Origin: Juglans regia
Lineage: Eukaryota; Streptophyta; Magnoliopsida; Fagales; Juglandaceae
Assembly (NCBI RefSeq): GCF_001411555.2
Contig: NC_049903.1
Location: 11,838,362 to 11,902,361, forward strand
Length of the DNA stretch: 64,000 bases
Direction: 5' to 3'
Both the position numbers and the translations under genes were made by a program. Below are positions 20,999 through 31,480 of this stretch, piece by piece. Position 1 is the first letter of the stretch. Each line of letters starts with the position of its first letter. The notes below the pieces were generated by a model, which saw only the letters and a list, made by a program, of their open reading frames with translations, searched no databases and had not been told where the DNA came from.

Positions 20999-21780
20999 TA
21001 GAAAGATTCATGATTTCATCAAAATTAAAAATTTAGCGAGTATAAATATAAAATTAAAGGTAAACTACTAATCTATTAAAAAGTAAAAAGTACCATGACC
21101 ATTTTATATTTAATCCTGGGTTCTAATTTAGGAGAAGGAGTTGGCAATTGAGAACTTAAATACTTTATTGCAAAAGACTTGATAATTTTGAACTAAAACA
21201 ATTCCCGTGATTATACTTTTTGGATAGATTGAATATCTATAACTTATAATTTTGAACTATCTACTTCTTGTATACATAACTTTGATTATTTTAATATTTT
21301 CTTCACAATTATGTTAGAGTCGGGCTACTCTGCCGCCTAAAGTAGCATGCTCACTTTGACTGCTAGTTGCTTTCACAAATTTTTTTTTTCATTTTTCTAT
21401 TCATATTTTTTAATATATTTTAATATTTTTAAAAAATAAAAAAATATATTAATACACTTAAAATCACTTCCTTAATCATTAAATAAAAAAATAATTTTTT
21501 TTTCCTGAGCAGTCAAGTAGAGCGATAAGAATTGGTAGGCAAAGTAGTTTTTTCCATTATGTTAATAGTAATATTCATTCAACACACAAGTCACGTCACC
21601 ACTATGAGATGTCGACTGGAAAATATACATATTGATCGATAGCCACCCCTTGATGCTGACTTGAAAGAGATGACTAATTGAGGGGTGGCAACCATAGCTA
21701 GGGTGGGTCGCAGGCCGCCTCGACCGTCTGCCAACCAGTCTGCCGCCAAGGGTAAAGTGGGCAGGATTATTATATATAGA

Positions 21781-21983
21781 GGGGTTTGGATAATGAGTTG
21801 AAATGAAATGAGTTGAGATGAAAGTTAGATAAAATATTGTTAGAATATTATTTTTTAATATTATTTTTGTTTTAAAATTTAAAAAAATTGAATTGTTTAT
21901 TGTATTTTATTTATAAATTAAAAAAAATTGTAATAGTTAGATGAGATGAGAAGAGTTGAGTTTTGAATTTAAACAAGGCCTTA
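21781..21983. repeat. MITE, 'gtttggata..gagttgagatgag' family
   Basis: Starts 'ggggtttggataatgagttgaaatgaaatg', has the marker 'aatattgttagaatattattttttaatatt', and ends 'gagttgagttttgaatttaaacaaggcc'. Ends are inverted copies. I associate this layout with walnut-family genomes. Confidence 0.65.
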
Positions 21984-22114
21984 AGCAGCAGGTGCTGTAT
22001 GGGGGACCTATCGCTTGCATTTTAACCTGCTTACTCGCATCCTTTATATTAATATACATAAATACTTAAAAGAAAAACTCTAAAATCCTACAGTTTTTAG
22101 TCATATCAACCTCA

Positions 22115-22235
22115 CTTTTTTTTTTCTCTTTTCTTCCTCGTAGCTTTCTCCATCTCTTCATTCTCCTCCACCCTCTCTTCTTTCTTCTTCTTCTTCTCCT
22201 CCTCCTCCCTCTTTCTTTCTTTTTATTTTTCTTTC
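22115..22235. repeat. polypyrimidine tract
   Basis: About 120 bases almost free of purines on the plus strand, with TTC and TCC runs. Confidence 0.85.
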
Positions 22236-22533
22236 GATAAGACCCAAGTGCTGCTGTGGGTTTGATGCCCACAATGCTACCATGAGCGAGGGAGGGTGCT
22301 ACTTGTGGCCAACTTTGAGATTTTGCTATGAAAAGCGAGCACCCCTATAGATTTGCATGACCACTCCTTGAGAGCCAAGGGTGATCATGCGGCCACCTTT
22401 AACATGGGGACGATCGCCTCTAATGCAAGGGGATCTAATGATGTTCGGATCTTAGATTCTAAACTAATGGCATTGGACTACCTTATAAAGGAAGATCAGT
22501 GGAAATATTGGAAACAATAAAATTTTTTTGAAT

Positions 22534-22637
22534 GAGTAATGTTAGATACAGTCATGGGTTGTGCAAGCATCATGCACTTTTTTTTCAAAAGAAGTGCACG
22601 GAGCTTGCTCACTCTATGACTGCAAATATCATTTCTC
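22534..22637. repeat. foldback MITE, 'gagtaatgttatatacagtc' family, copy 4 (deleted)
   Basis: Arms 'gagtaatgttagatacagtcatgggttgtgcaagcat' and 'gcttgctcactctatgactgcaaatatcatttctc' pair directly; the AT-rich centre found in copies 1-3 is missing. Confidence 0.7.
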
Positions 22638-22773
22638 TTCTTGAATTGCACTATTGTTGTCCATATGACAATATTTTAGCCATAAATTTGGCTTTAGGTA
22701 TAAAATATCGAAAAAAATTGTCTCAAGTTCTTACTCGAATTTAAGAGTCTCAAATGGGAGAGAGTAATACATA

Positions 22774-23082
22774 TGACAACAATGATCCCATGACACCAGC
22801 TCGTGAATCACGCAATCACAATTTAATTGAAGAATAAGCAACAATCAAGAATAATCAATGATGAGATTCTGCAACATATTCCTATAGATGTTGTGCCTAG
22901 TTTGGAAAGTTTGGTTATACATGCTTAGATTAGTTGCATTACTTTTGGTAGCTAGCATAAGTTTAGTGATTCTTGTATCAATTCTTGTAAGGAAAGATAT
23001 ACAATGTAACATTATATATATTGAATGGAAATGCACCTATCCTCTCATTCCATGAGATAGGTTTTTCACCAAAATTCTTTAT
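22774..23082 (+). repeat. copia-3 5' LTR
   Basis: TGACAACAATGATCCC...AAAATTCTTTA. Differs from the right LTR at roughly one position in ten by eye. Confidence 0.8.
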
Positions 23083-23979
23083 GCTATGCAAGAGGAACTC
23101 AATGCATTGGCTGAAAACAATACATAGTCTCTTATACCTTGACAACCCAACATGAATGTTATAGGTTGCAAGTGGGTTTATAAAACTAAATTATTACCTG
23201 ATGGCTCATTGGAAAGTCTCAAAGCTAGACTTGTTACAAAGGGGTTCGATCAAATTGATGGTATAGACTTATCTAAGACCTTCTCTCCAGTAATTAGACC
23301 TGCTAGCATTCATGTTGTGCCTACTATTGCAATTGTTAAATAGCGGGAACTTAGAAAGCTTGATGTTAAAAATGCTTTCCTTTATGGGAGGCTGAACACC
23401 ACGGTTTATATGCAAAAACCTCCTAGATATGTTGATCATCAACATCCATCTCATGTGTGCAAACTTCATCGAGCACTTTATGGACTTTTAAACAAGCTCC
23501 GAAAGCTTGGTTTGATAGGTTGAGTGACTTCTTACTTTACCTTGAGCTCTACTCTAGTTCCATTGATCAAAGTCTCTTTATCCAACATTCTAGCCAAGGT
23601 ATTCTCATTCTTTTACTTTATGTTGATGACATGGTGGTCACAGGTTCTAGCTTAAATAAAATAGAATGGCTAATTCAGCAACTGAGGGATCAATGCTCCA
23701 TTAAGGATCTGGGTCATCTGCATCATTTTCTTGGAATTGAGGTACACAGATTTGGTACCAACATGTTTCTCACTCAAGGTATGCAGTTGATCTTCTGACT
23801 CATTTTTATATGATTGATTGCAAGCCTATTTCCACCCTTATGCCATCCAAAGGTTGACATCTAAGCTCCTCTAATAAGCTAGCTAGCATATTTACAAAGC
23901 CTCTTCCCAAAGCCCAATTTCAAGCTCTCCGACACAAACTTGGCCTTTTGCTTAATCCTCGACCATGTTTAAGGAGGAG
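23083..23979 (+). pseudogene. copia-3 reverse transcriptase remnant
   Basis: Begins 'AMQEELNALAENNTWSL', then 'IGCKWVYKTKLLPDGSLESLKARLVTKGFDQIDGIDLSKTFSPV', '[12 protein letters not shown]', 'LHRALYGL', and 'LLLYVDDMVVTGSS' with the catalytic YVDD intact, ending after 'DLGHLHHFLGIEV'. Stops at 23341 and elsewhere and frameshifts disable it. The RNase H end is missing. Confidence 0.9.
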
Positions 23980-24286
23980 TCACAACAATACTCTCATGAT
24001 ACCAGCCATGAATCATGCAATCACAATTCAACTGAAGAATTAGCAACAATCAAGAACAATCAAGGATGAGATTCTGCAACATATTCCTATAGATGCTGCA
24101 CCTAGTTTGGAAAGTCTGGTTGTACATGCTTAGATTAGTTGCATTACTTTTGGTAGCTAGCATAAGTTTAGTGATTCTTGTATCAATTCTTGTAAGGAAA
24201 TATATACCATGTAAAAATATATGTATTGAATGGAAATGCACCTATCCTCTCATTCCATGAGATAGGATTTTCACTAAAATTCTTTA
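23980..24286 (+). repeat. copia-3 3' LTR
   Basis: TCACAACAATACTCTC...AAAATTCTTTA; first base pair mutated from TG to TC relative to the left LTR. Confidence 0.8.
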
Positions 24287-24291
24287 ACATA

Positions 24292-26587
24292 AAGTGTATC
24301 AATGTACATTTATTGCTCATTTAATATTGTCTGAAATTTTTATAGAGATAACAAATAAATGTTGTAGAACCTATTTCTTGTATCATTATTTCTCCAACTT
24401 GATGAACTCAAGTTTGGGCAAGAATTTGAAAGTTGATCCTGAAAGTTATGCATATAACCTTAAGAAAGCTAGTTCTTCAAGGCACACATCACTTTTTTGA
24501 TTTGATGGGTTTAAATATATAATAAGAATATTATTATATTTAAAGTTGCATATAAATTATAAATAAGTTGTGAGCGTGTCACTACTCATCTTGAATACAT
24601 GAGAACCAATGCAATGTTTAAGGTTACTCGTCATAGACATGTATTGAAGATCAGAGAATGGATTAGGGCGCACCCTGACGCTACCAACCCATTGCAAGCA
24701 CTGCACTGCCAAGCAAGTCGGCAACCCATGGACCCCACCTATTCACATACATATATAATCATTGAATTTTTCTATTCAACAGTTCTACATCACACACTTA
24801 TTAATAAAAAAAATAAAAAATAAAAATAGATACGTGGTGTAAGATTGCTTAATTTTCATAATCACTACTATAACCTGTTCAAAAGTTCAGACCCAATATC
24901 AAATTAACGCTGCAAATTAAAACACCATTTCTAATTATGAAAGAGGCCACTCTGCCTAATTATCTAGCATCCAAACAATAAAAAAATTAAATTGAGAGAA
25001 AAGCTTGAAAGAATCCAGACCATGCATGCATGCATAGTACGACTCGGTCAATGACCTTCTGCATGCATGCCCTTCTCTGTCATGTAGTTTGCTAGCTAGT
25101 CAACCTGTCAACTACTGGTCTGAACTCAAATAAGATGGGCTGGTGGTTGTTGCTAGCTAAGCTAAGCTGGAGGGCTTTTGCAGGATTCAACCTGCAGTTC
25201 TCTGATCCCTCTCCTTTGGACCATTCCTTTTTTCTTTTTTATTTTTTGCATATTAAGTCCTATTAGTAGTGTAGATGATACATTTTCTACGCCAGTTTAC
25301 AAGTATAAAGACTTAACAACTTATATATATATATATATATATATGATTATATCGAGTATTTAAAATGGTATGACTCAAAGAGTGATGATTCTTTGATCTT
25401 GGGTTTAGCGAAAATAATATATTTTACGAGTATTTTGAGGAATCTTAAAAGCCCAATCTCATGACGGTTCATCGTCCATTTTATGGCCCTTTTTGCTTTA
25501 CCAAAATTTTCCTTCATAAGGCTTGTCAGGCCCATTCATCTTCCCAGTCATTAGTCCCAATTTTTAATTATTTAATAATCTATATGTTTTTTTGGGTGTA
25601 CCGTAGATTGATTAGACCTATGGGCCCTTGAACGGTACACATTTCTTTTGAGTAGTGCTGCATGCCCCTGGGGATGTTGCCCGAGGATCTCCGGAAAAGA
25701 CAGTTTTTTTAATTTTTTTTGATTAATTTTCATTATTTTTTTGGTATACTTAAATATTTTTTAAAAAGAAAAAAAAATTACAACATTATTAAAAAATATT
25801 TTTTTAATCATTAAATAATAAAAAAAAACAAAAAAGAAAAAAAGAGAAGCATTTCTCATTTCTTTTTGCTTAAAATTAGACCTATATGGGTAGCGCTATT
25901 GTGATGGAGAGAAGTTATGATAGTAATGACAGACTGACGTTGCATGTTACATGGCTATTTTTTATATTAAAAAAAAATAGAAAGATGGTCTCAGAATCCG
26001 ATTCCCCAACTCAACGTAACTCATAGGCTTTTCTCCAAGTCTGTAGCATCCTCATTTTTAGCGCTTAGAAATCTTTATATGTATCTAGCAGGAATTGGAA
26101 TACGTGCATGGTTTCCACTCCTCGACTCTCTCTTGCTCTATCTCTTATGAAAGAGAGAAGAATTGATCAGAGGATAGCCTGCAAATTTGGACAGGCTTAG
26201 AAGTCTTTGATTCTTCTTTTTATTTTATTGTTTATTGGAGAAGTTCAGGGCCTAAGCAAAAGGAGCATTCGAGAGAGAGATCCAGAAGTTGAATTGGCCG
26301 TCCTCTGAGACATGTATACGAGGCTTCTCCAATAGACACCTAGGCACAAACAAAAACATGAAAGTGCAAATAACAGTATCAAGTGAGAAGATGATACCGA
26401 CAACGGGAGGCCGGAGGGAGATGAGTAGTGAGTGATGTTTTGTAAAGTTAGGGTACCTTTCAAATGGGGAGAAAATCAAAGCCCGAGTTCCATTTAAAAT
26501 ACTGGCCACGCGTGGCGTACGTGCCACGTCCGATCGGTCACATGGGGCATGCAGTAACAATTATCGGGCTATGTTGCCTTTTCCAGC

Positions 26588-26636
<49 letters not shown>

Positions 26637-26638
26637 TG
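24292..26638. other. intergenic, no gene seen
   Basis: AT-rich, with short TA runs near 25321-25344. Minus-strand frames at 26245-26560 encode hydrophobic stretches but lack an ATG start or a recognisable family. Confidence 0.5.
26591..26633. repeat. (TA)n microsatellite
   Basis: About 21 TA units, eight bases before the hAT element B2. Confidence 0.95.
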
Positions 26639-26646
26639 CATGGACA

Positions 26647-27531
26647 TAGGCCTGTGCATAAGACATTAGGACCTTGCCTCTTCGTGCAGCCCGACTCGAC
26701 CAAAAAGTTGAAGTAACTTGCGGGTCGAATTTGCTAAAACCGATATAATATTATAAGAAAACCAAAAAAAGCGGGCGAGTTGAATTTCACTCTCTTGAAA
26801 TAATTGACAAAAGCTCATAAGTCTAAGACCAAAAAGGTGGACCGCGTCGAGACCAGTCTCAAGGAGTCGAGCTGCGACCTCTCCCTCTTCAAGTTCAAGT
26901 TTGGAGTCGTCGTCGCCCTTGTCCTCTTTGTCATCTTTGGTCTTCGTAACTCACTCTTCGAAGGCAAGGTGGTCGCCAAATTACCATTCAGTCCCGTCAA
27001 GATCGTTATGAAGATGAGCCACGGGTCTGCAAGGTGACGATCCAACCGATTGTTCCATGGCCTTCTTGTACTTCCTCTGCTTGATTAGTACTATTTGTAC
27101 AAATTTGCAAAAGTTCTTAGGGGTTTCAGTTTCACCACCACGCTCTGGCCTCTTTCCCATGCCAGATCCCAAAACCAATTGATCTGGTTCACTGCTACTC
27201 TTCCTCTTCCTCTCCTTTTTGTTTTTGGTTTTAAATTCAAATTATGATTGTTATGTTCTAAATCATATGGAGTAAGGTTTTGATAGGATTGTATAGGGAT
27301 AGTGAGACTTGTAATTTTTGCTTGGATTGTGCATTTATGCATGAATTCTCCAGAAAATGGGCTTTGTCTATATTGGCTGATGCTGGGTTTTGATCGGATT
27401 GTATAGGGATAGTGGGACCCATTACCTGCAATCTCGGGTCAGGTCGGCCCATATCTGATTCGTTTGTTCTTGAGCCGGGTCAGATCAGGTTGGGCCCAGA
27501 CATGAACCGGGTTAGTCGGGCTGCAGTCCTA
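26647..27531. mobile_element. hAT-like element B2 carrying a host-gene fragment (Pack-type)
   Basis: 885 bp. Left end TAGGCCTGTGCATAAG, right end ...GGGCTGCAGTCCTA (inverse TAGGACTGCAGCCC). Flanks CATGGACA (26639-26646) and TATGTACA (27532-27539) agree at 6 of 8 positions. The two ends match those of element B1 (9981-10969) in reverse order: TAGGCCTGTGCA is the other end of B1, and TAGGRCTGCARCCCGA is its first end. Subterminal 'gggtcgaatt/gggtcaggtcgg' words also agree. The cargo is a TMCO1-like coding fragment (26804-27182) followed by untranslated-looking sequence in which 'gttttgatMggattgtatagggatagtg' occurs twice (27277, 27388). Confidence 0.72.
26804..27182 (+). pseudogene. captured fragment of TMCO1-family calcium-leak channel gene
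   Basis: TMCO1 is an ER membrane protein of the Oxa1/EMC3/Get1 superfamily, described as a calcium load-activated channel and a translocon partner. The fragment encodes the C-terminal two thirds: 'SKTKKVDRVETSLKESS' (coiled-coil region), 'LSLFKFKFGVVVALVLFVIFGL' (membrane segment), 'NSLFEGKVVAKLPF', 'IVMKMSH', then, after an apparent 2-base deletion at about 27023-27026, 'LQGDDPTDCSMAFLYFLC', 'TNLQKFLG' and the C-terminal 'GLFPMPDPKTN' with a stop at 27180-27182. The N-terminal membrane segment (about 60 residues) is absent. Apart from the frameshift the frame is open, so the capture is fairly recent. No intron is visible within the piece. It sits inside hAT-like element B2 and is most likely not a functional gene. 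Confidence 0.85.
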
Positions 27532-27539
27532 TATGTACA

Positions 27540-28486
27540 CACGACAAGGTTGGAGATAAGATTTTATAATAATGGGTGTAAAGTTTAATTAAAGTAAAAA
27601 AAAATTCATATGACGTTATTTTTTGTAAGAAAATCCTTCAGTAAATTATAATACATCACTAATACTATTTAAAAAACAACTTTGATTAAAAAGCAAAGGC
27701 AAGCATATTTTATAGGATTTAAAACTATTTGCTATAAAAATTAAAAGTTTCTCATAATTAAGTTCACAACTCCTTATACATAATTGATCTACCATTTTTG
27801 TGGATGCTTCCTACCAGTATGATCTTCCATCTGATCGTTCTCAATCAGGGAAAAAAAAACGCCATATGCGCGCATTATGCATTGCTGATATATTTCACAT
27901 CATTATTTTTCTTAGGTTTTACCACACTTTCTATCCCGATCAATGAAGATATAATACATTAAGCTTTTGGAGATATTATTGGTAATATTAGATATGTAAT
28001 TTAATCTATATCCTCGCAATTTTTTTGAAGTTAACAAACAGTACTACCTAATATTTTTTAAAAAATATGATCAATTATTAATTTTTTTTTTCATGTGAAT
28101 CTAAAACTTGTCAATTTTTAAAAAAATGTACGAAATTTGCATTCCTTAAAAATGTACAAATCATTTCCGGTTTAAGAGCATAGAATCTCTTCTAGAATTT
28201 GTGTACGAGATGAATAAAAAAAAAAAAGAAGAAGAAGAAGATGTGACATATGTCAAGTTATAAATTTTGTTACGCATTCCTTTTTATGCATTGGTTTTTG
28301 GCTGTTTTGATAAATTTAAGTGGTGTGTTATCTTTTATTTTATGTCTAATTTGTATAAAATATTTATCCTTTACCGTTTAGCATTGAAGAGACAAGTCTT
28401 GCAAACAACACTCCGTGATGCTCTTAGACATGCTGCTGTGATCTCCTCCTCTTCTAATTTCTCTACATGATTTCATCTCTATACCT
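27540..28486. other. intergenic, no gene seen
   Basis: AT-rich with a short (AAG)n run near 28226. Nothing recognised. Confidence 0.5.
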
Positions 28487-28640
28487 GTCAATTATTGTAT
28501 ACGTTACTTACCATGTATAGTAGATTATACAACTAGCTAGTAGATTAGCTGTACATAGCTGTTCCTCCTTGTAATTCCTTTGTAATTTCTATATAAATGA
28601 ACATAATGCCCACGTACAGGGCATGTTAGTTTTCCTTACA
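28487..28640 (+). repeat. putative 5' LTR end of copia-2
   Basis: Ends '...ttccttaca' directly before the primer site, with a TATA-like 'tatataaa' at about 28590. The left border is a guess, and I did not find a matching right LTR near 33.2-33.4 kb. Confidence 0.5.
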
Positions 28641-28648
28641 TGGTATCA
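28641..28648 (+). other. copia-2 primer-binding site
   Basis: TGGTATCA, the core of the initiator methionine tRNA site, followed by 'atag' in place of 'gagc'. Confidence 0.6.
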
Positions 28649-28669
28649 ATAGTCCTTGAGGTGCCGACA

Positions 28670-29729
28670 ATGGAGTCTTCTACCTCTTCGATCCCACCTG
28701 TGTCCAACATTGATTCCTTTGAATTTTCACCCACTAACGCTCACTTCCCTGATATCTCTAAAAAGCTAGCCTCCAGTAATTATCTCTCATGGAAAGCATA
28801 GGCATCCCTATTTTGCATGGCCATGGTCTTCTTGGCTATGTGCAGAATACCATTCCACGCCCGCTAGCAACCATCATCGGTGAGGATGGTGTGTCCTGCT
28901 CGAATCTAGTGACAGCTCTTTGGCTGCATGTTGATCAGCTACTCCTTGGATGGATCAATAGTTGTCTATCCGATGGCCCCTTGTCCCAAGTAATTAACAG
29001 TGAGTCTTGACACGATGTTTGGCATGTTTTGGAGACTCTTTATGGAAGTCAATCCCATGATCAGATTCAGCAGATGAAGAGTGAGCTTCAATCGCTCAAC
29101 AAAGGTTCCTTCACTCTGGAGGATTATTTGCACAAAGCAAAGGCTCTTGATTTGTCCTTACGTGGTGCCGGTAAACCAATGGATGAATATGACTTCATCA
29201 TATGCATTCTCAAAGGCTTGGACTCTTAGTTCGATCCAATTGTTGCGGCTATTAACGCTTGCATTGCGTTTCCCTCTCTTGAAGGAGTCATTAGTAAACT
29301 ACGTGATTATGAAATGCATCTTCTTGTTGCACGGACTTCTTCGATCCCCTGTTGCTCTTTATAAAAATCATGGCCGAAGTAATGGGACTCGTGGAGGAAG
29401 AGGTACGTGGTAGTGGAACTAGTGGTTCCGCCAACCAACCACGTTCTCAATCCCGACACAAAGATGTTTGGAATAATCGTGGCTCCTCGATCAATCGTTC
29501 ACAACCATCCTCAAATCGTGGAGGACGGGTAGTTGGCTGCACACGTAGCGGTGACACTCCTTGTATCACTTGTTTCCGTTGTGGAGGTCCGAACCACAAA
29601 TTAGATGGGTGCTTTGCCTTAGATGAAGAAGTTGACCACTATAAGGCATGTGTTGCCTTGCAGGTTGGTGATACCATAGAGGAGACCTGGTATCCTGATA
29701 TCGGTGTTAGTAATCATATGACTTTCGAT
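28670..29729 (+). pseudogene. copia-2 gag and protease remnant
   Basis: Starts ATGGAGTCTTCTACC (MESSTSSIPPVS...). Gag (UBN2 type) shows 'SSNYLSWK' and 'QIQQMKSELQSLNKGSFTLE', and a zinc knuckle 'CFRCGGPNHKLDGC' with all CX2CX4HX4C residues. The protease active site reads 'WYPDIGVSNHMT', where working elements have D-[ST]-G: the middle residue is Ile. Stops (for example at 28798 and 29227) and frameshifts are common. The hAT MITE A2 cuts it right after the protease motif. Confidence 0.87.
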
Positions 29730-30204
29730 TAGGAGTGTAAATTGATCCGGTTTGGTTAGGTCCCCTGGAGGGGTGATGGACTGAAATTTCTTGTCCATCA
29801 TTTTCCTCGAACTAGACTAGGCCAAACATCTATAGGGACCAAACCAGATCGGTAGATATTGGTTCGGTCTGGTCGGTCCGACCCAATTATTTTTTATTTT
29901 TCATCTTTTTTTTTTCAAATAAATTAATTAAAAAAATTATTTAAATTACTCAATCAAAAGTAAGTGAATTATCAATGTGGATTATGTAACTAACTCATTA
30001 AAAAAATATTTTATATGGTCAATGATAATAAATTAGATAAAAATTACATCATTAACTTATATATTTAACTTAATCGGTCCAAAATTTACAGACCCTAGGA
30101 CCGGACCGAATTTTTTTAGTCCACAATTTATAGGACCGAGACCGACCGGTCTAGAGTTCGGTCCGATCGGTTTTTTCAGTTCGGACCGAACTCCTTACAC
30201 CCTA
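29730..30204. mobile_element. hAT-like MITE A2 (475 bp)
   Basis: Ends TAGGAGTGTAA and TTACACCCTA, close to those of A1. Flanks CTTTCGAT (29722-29729) and CTTCCAAT (30205-30212) agree at 6 of 8. Subterminal 'gatccggtttggt' and 'gaccggtctagagttcggtccgatcgg' words repeat the A1 pattern. Inserted in copia-2 between protease and GAG-pre-integrase. Confidence 0.82.
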
Positions 30205-31480
30205 CTTCCAATGCTAATGAAGTGTAAGGTATTTATCCTTATTCTGGAAATGATTCCGTGATGGTAGGAAATGGTGATGGATTGCCCATTTCTGGTATTG
30301 GGTAGGTTTCTATTCCTTCTACAGATATCATGTTAAATTACGTTCTTATTTTTCCTGGTATTAAAAAGAATTTGCTATCTGTCTCACAATTTACAAGGGA
30401 TCATAACTACTATTTCTTGTTTTATCTGTGGGGCTTTCTTTTTAAGGACTTGAAGACGAACAAGGTGATACTTAAAGGAGCTGTGGTGGATGGCTTATAT
30501 CCAATAAATCCGAAGTGGTCTTCACACTCTAAACTTTGTCTTAATTTGGCAAATAAAGTGTCTGGCAACATGTGGCATGCTCGACTTGGCCACCCTTATT
30601 CTTGGATTCTTAAGCTTTTGTTACCGTGTTTGCCTTCTTTAAATGAAAAAATTGGATTTTGTGAAAGTTGTGTTTTGGAAAAATCAACAAAGCTTCCATT
30701 TCAATCTTGAAATTCCTATGCTACTTCATTTTTACATACTATGCACACTGATGTGTGGGGTCCCACTTTTATACCCTCTTATGATGATTTTCGTTTCTAT
30801 TTAATCATTGTAGATGAATACTCTCGATATATTTGGCATTTTCCAATGGTTCGCAAATCTGATATGCCTACATATTTCCCTATTTTTCTCAAGCGAATGG
30901 AAAATCAGTTTGCTACTTGTATAAAAGTCATTCAAAGTGATGGAGCTGAGGAATTTGTCAACCAGTAATCTTGGTCTGGTTCCCACAACATTATTCATTG
31001 ATCATCTTGTCTCGGGACGTCAGAACAAAATGGTCTAGCCAAACGTTGACATTGCCATATTGTGGAAACTGCTTGACCCTAATGGCTCACTCATTGGTTC
31101 CTACCAAATTTTGGATAGCAGGGTTTCACACTGTCGTGTTCTTTATAATCGATTGCCAACATCTACTCTTGGTCTTAAGTCACCTTATGAACTTGTCTTT
31201 GGGTTACCTCCATCTTATGACCTTCTCCGATTTTTTGGATGCGCCTGTTATCCATGTCTAACACCTTTTGGTAGGTTCAAGTTAGATTATAAATCCACTC
31301 GATGTGTCTTTCTTGGCTACTTCATTCATCACAAGGGATATCAATGTCTTGACATACAATCGGGCTGCATATATCTTATCATGTAATATTTGATGAGCTT
31401 ACATTTCCCTTGATGTGTCAACAAGGTTCTACTAAACCTGATTTACACTCTTTCAAGGTTTGGGCTCTTCCTCAGTAGCT
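30205..31480 (+). pseudogene. copia-2 GAG-pre-integrase and integrase remnant
   Basis: 'VMVGNGDGLPISGIG', 'KKNLLSVSQFTRDHN', 'MWHARLGHPYSWILKLLLP' and the zinc pair 'FCESCVLEKSTKLPF' precede the integrase core 'HTDVWGPTFIPSYDDFRFYLIIVDEYSRYIW' (first Asp present) and 'VIQSDGAEEFVN' (second Asp present). After a frameshift near 30970 come 'LPTSTLGLKSPYELVFGLPPSYDLLRFFGCACYPCL' and 'CVFLGYFIHHKGYQCLD'. Broken by stops. Confidence 0.88.

Larger units (their letters stand above)
20999..22533. other. intergenic with MITE and pyrimidine tract
   Basis: Holds a MITE at 21781-21983 and a pyrimidine-rich strand tract at 22115-22235. No gene. Confidence 0.5.
22774..24286 (+). mobile_element. internally deleted Ty1/copia element (copia-3)
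   Basis: Two direct repeats of about 308 bp (22774-23082 and 23980-24286) flank about 900 bp of copia reverse transcriptase. The whole is bordered by the perfect 5-bp duplication ACATA (22769-22773 and 24287-24291). A purine tract AAGGAGGAG (23971-23979) sits directly before the right LTR, as expected. The left LTR is followed immediately by pol sequence, so leader, primer site, gag, protease and integrase are gone. Cannot move by itself. Confidence 0.85.

Noticed and set aside
22066..22272. Minus-strand Arg/Lys-rich frame
   Set aside because: Read-out of the polypyrimidine tract at 22115-22235.
26245..26560. Minus-strand frames with a hydrophobic segment, like a small membrane protein
   Set aside because: The better frame opens at TTG, not ATG, there is no recognisable family and no promoter-like signal.
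27276..27416. Repeated 'gttttgat.ggattgtatagggatagtg' as a tandem regulatory element
   Set aside because: Only two copies 111 bp apart inside element B2; more likely part of the captured untranslated region or a local duplication.
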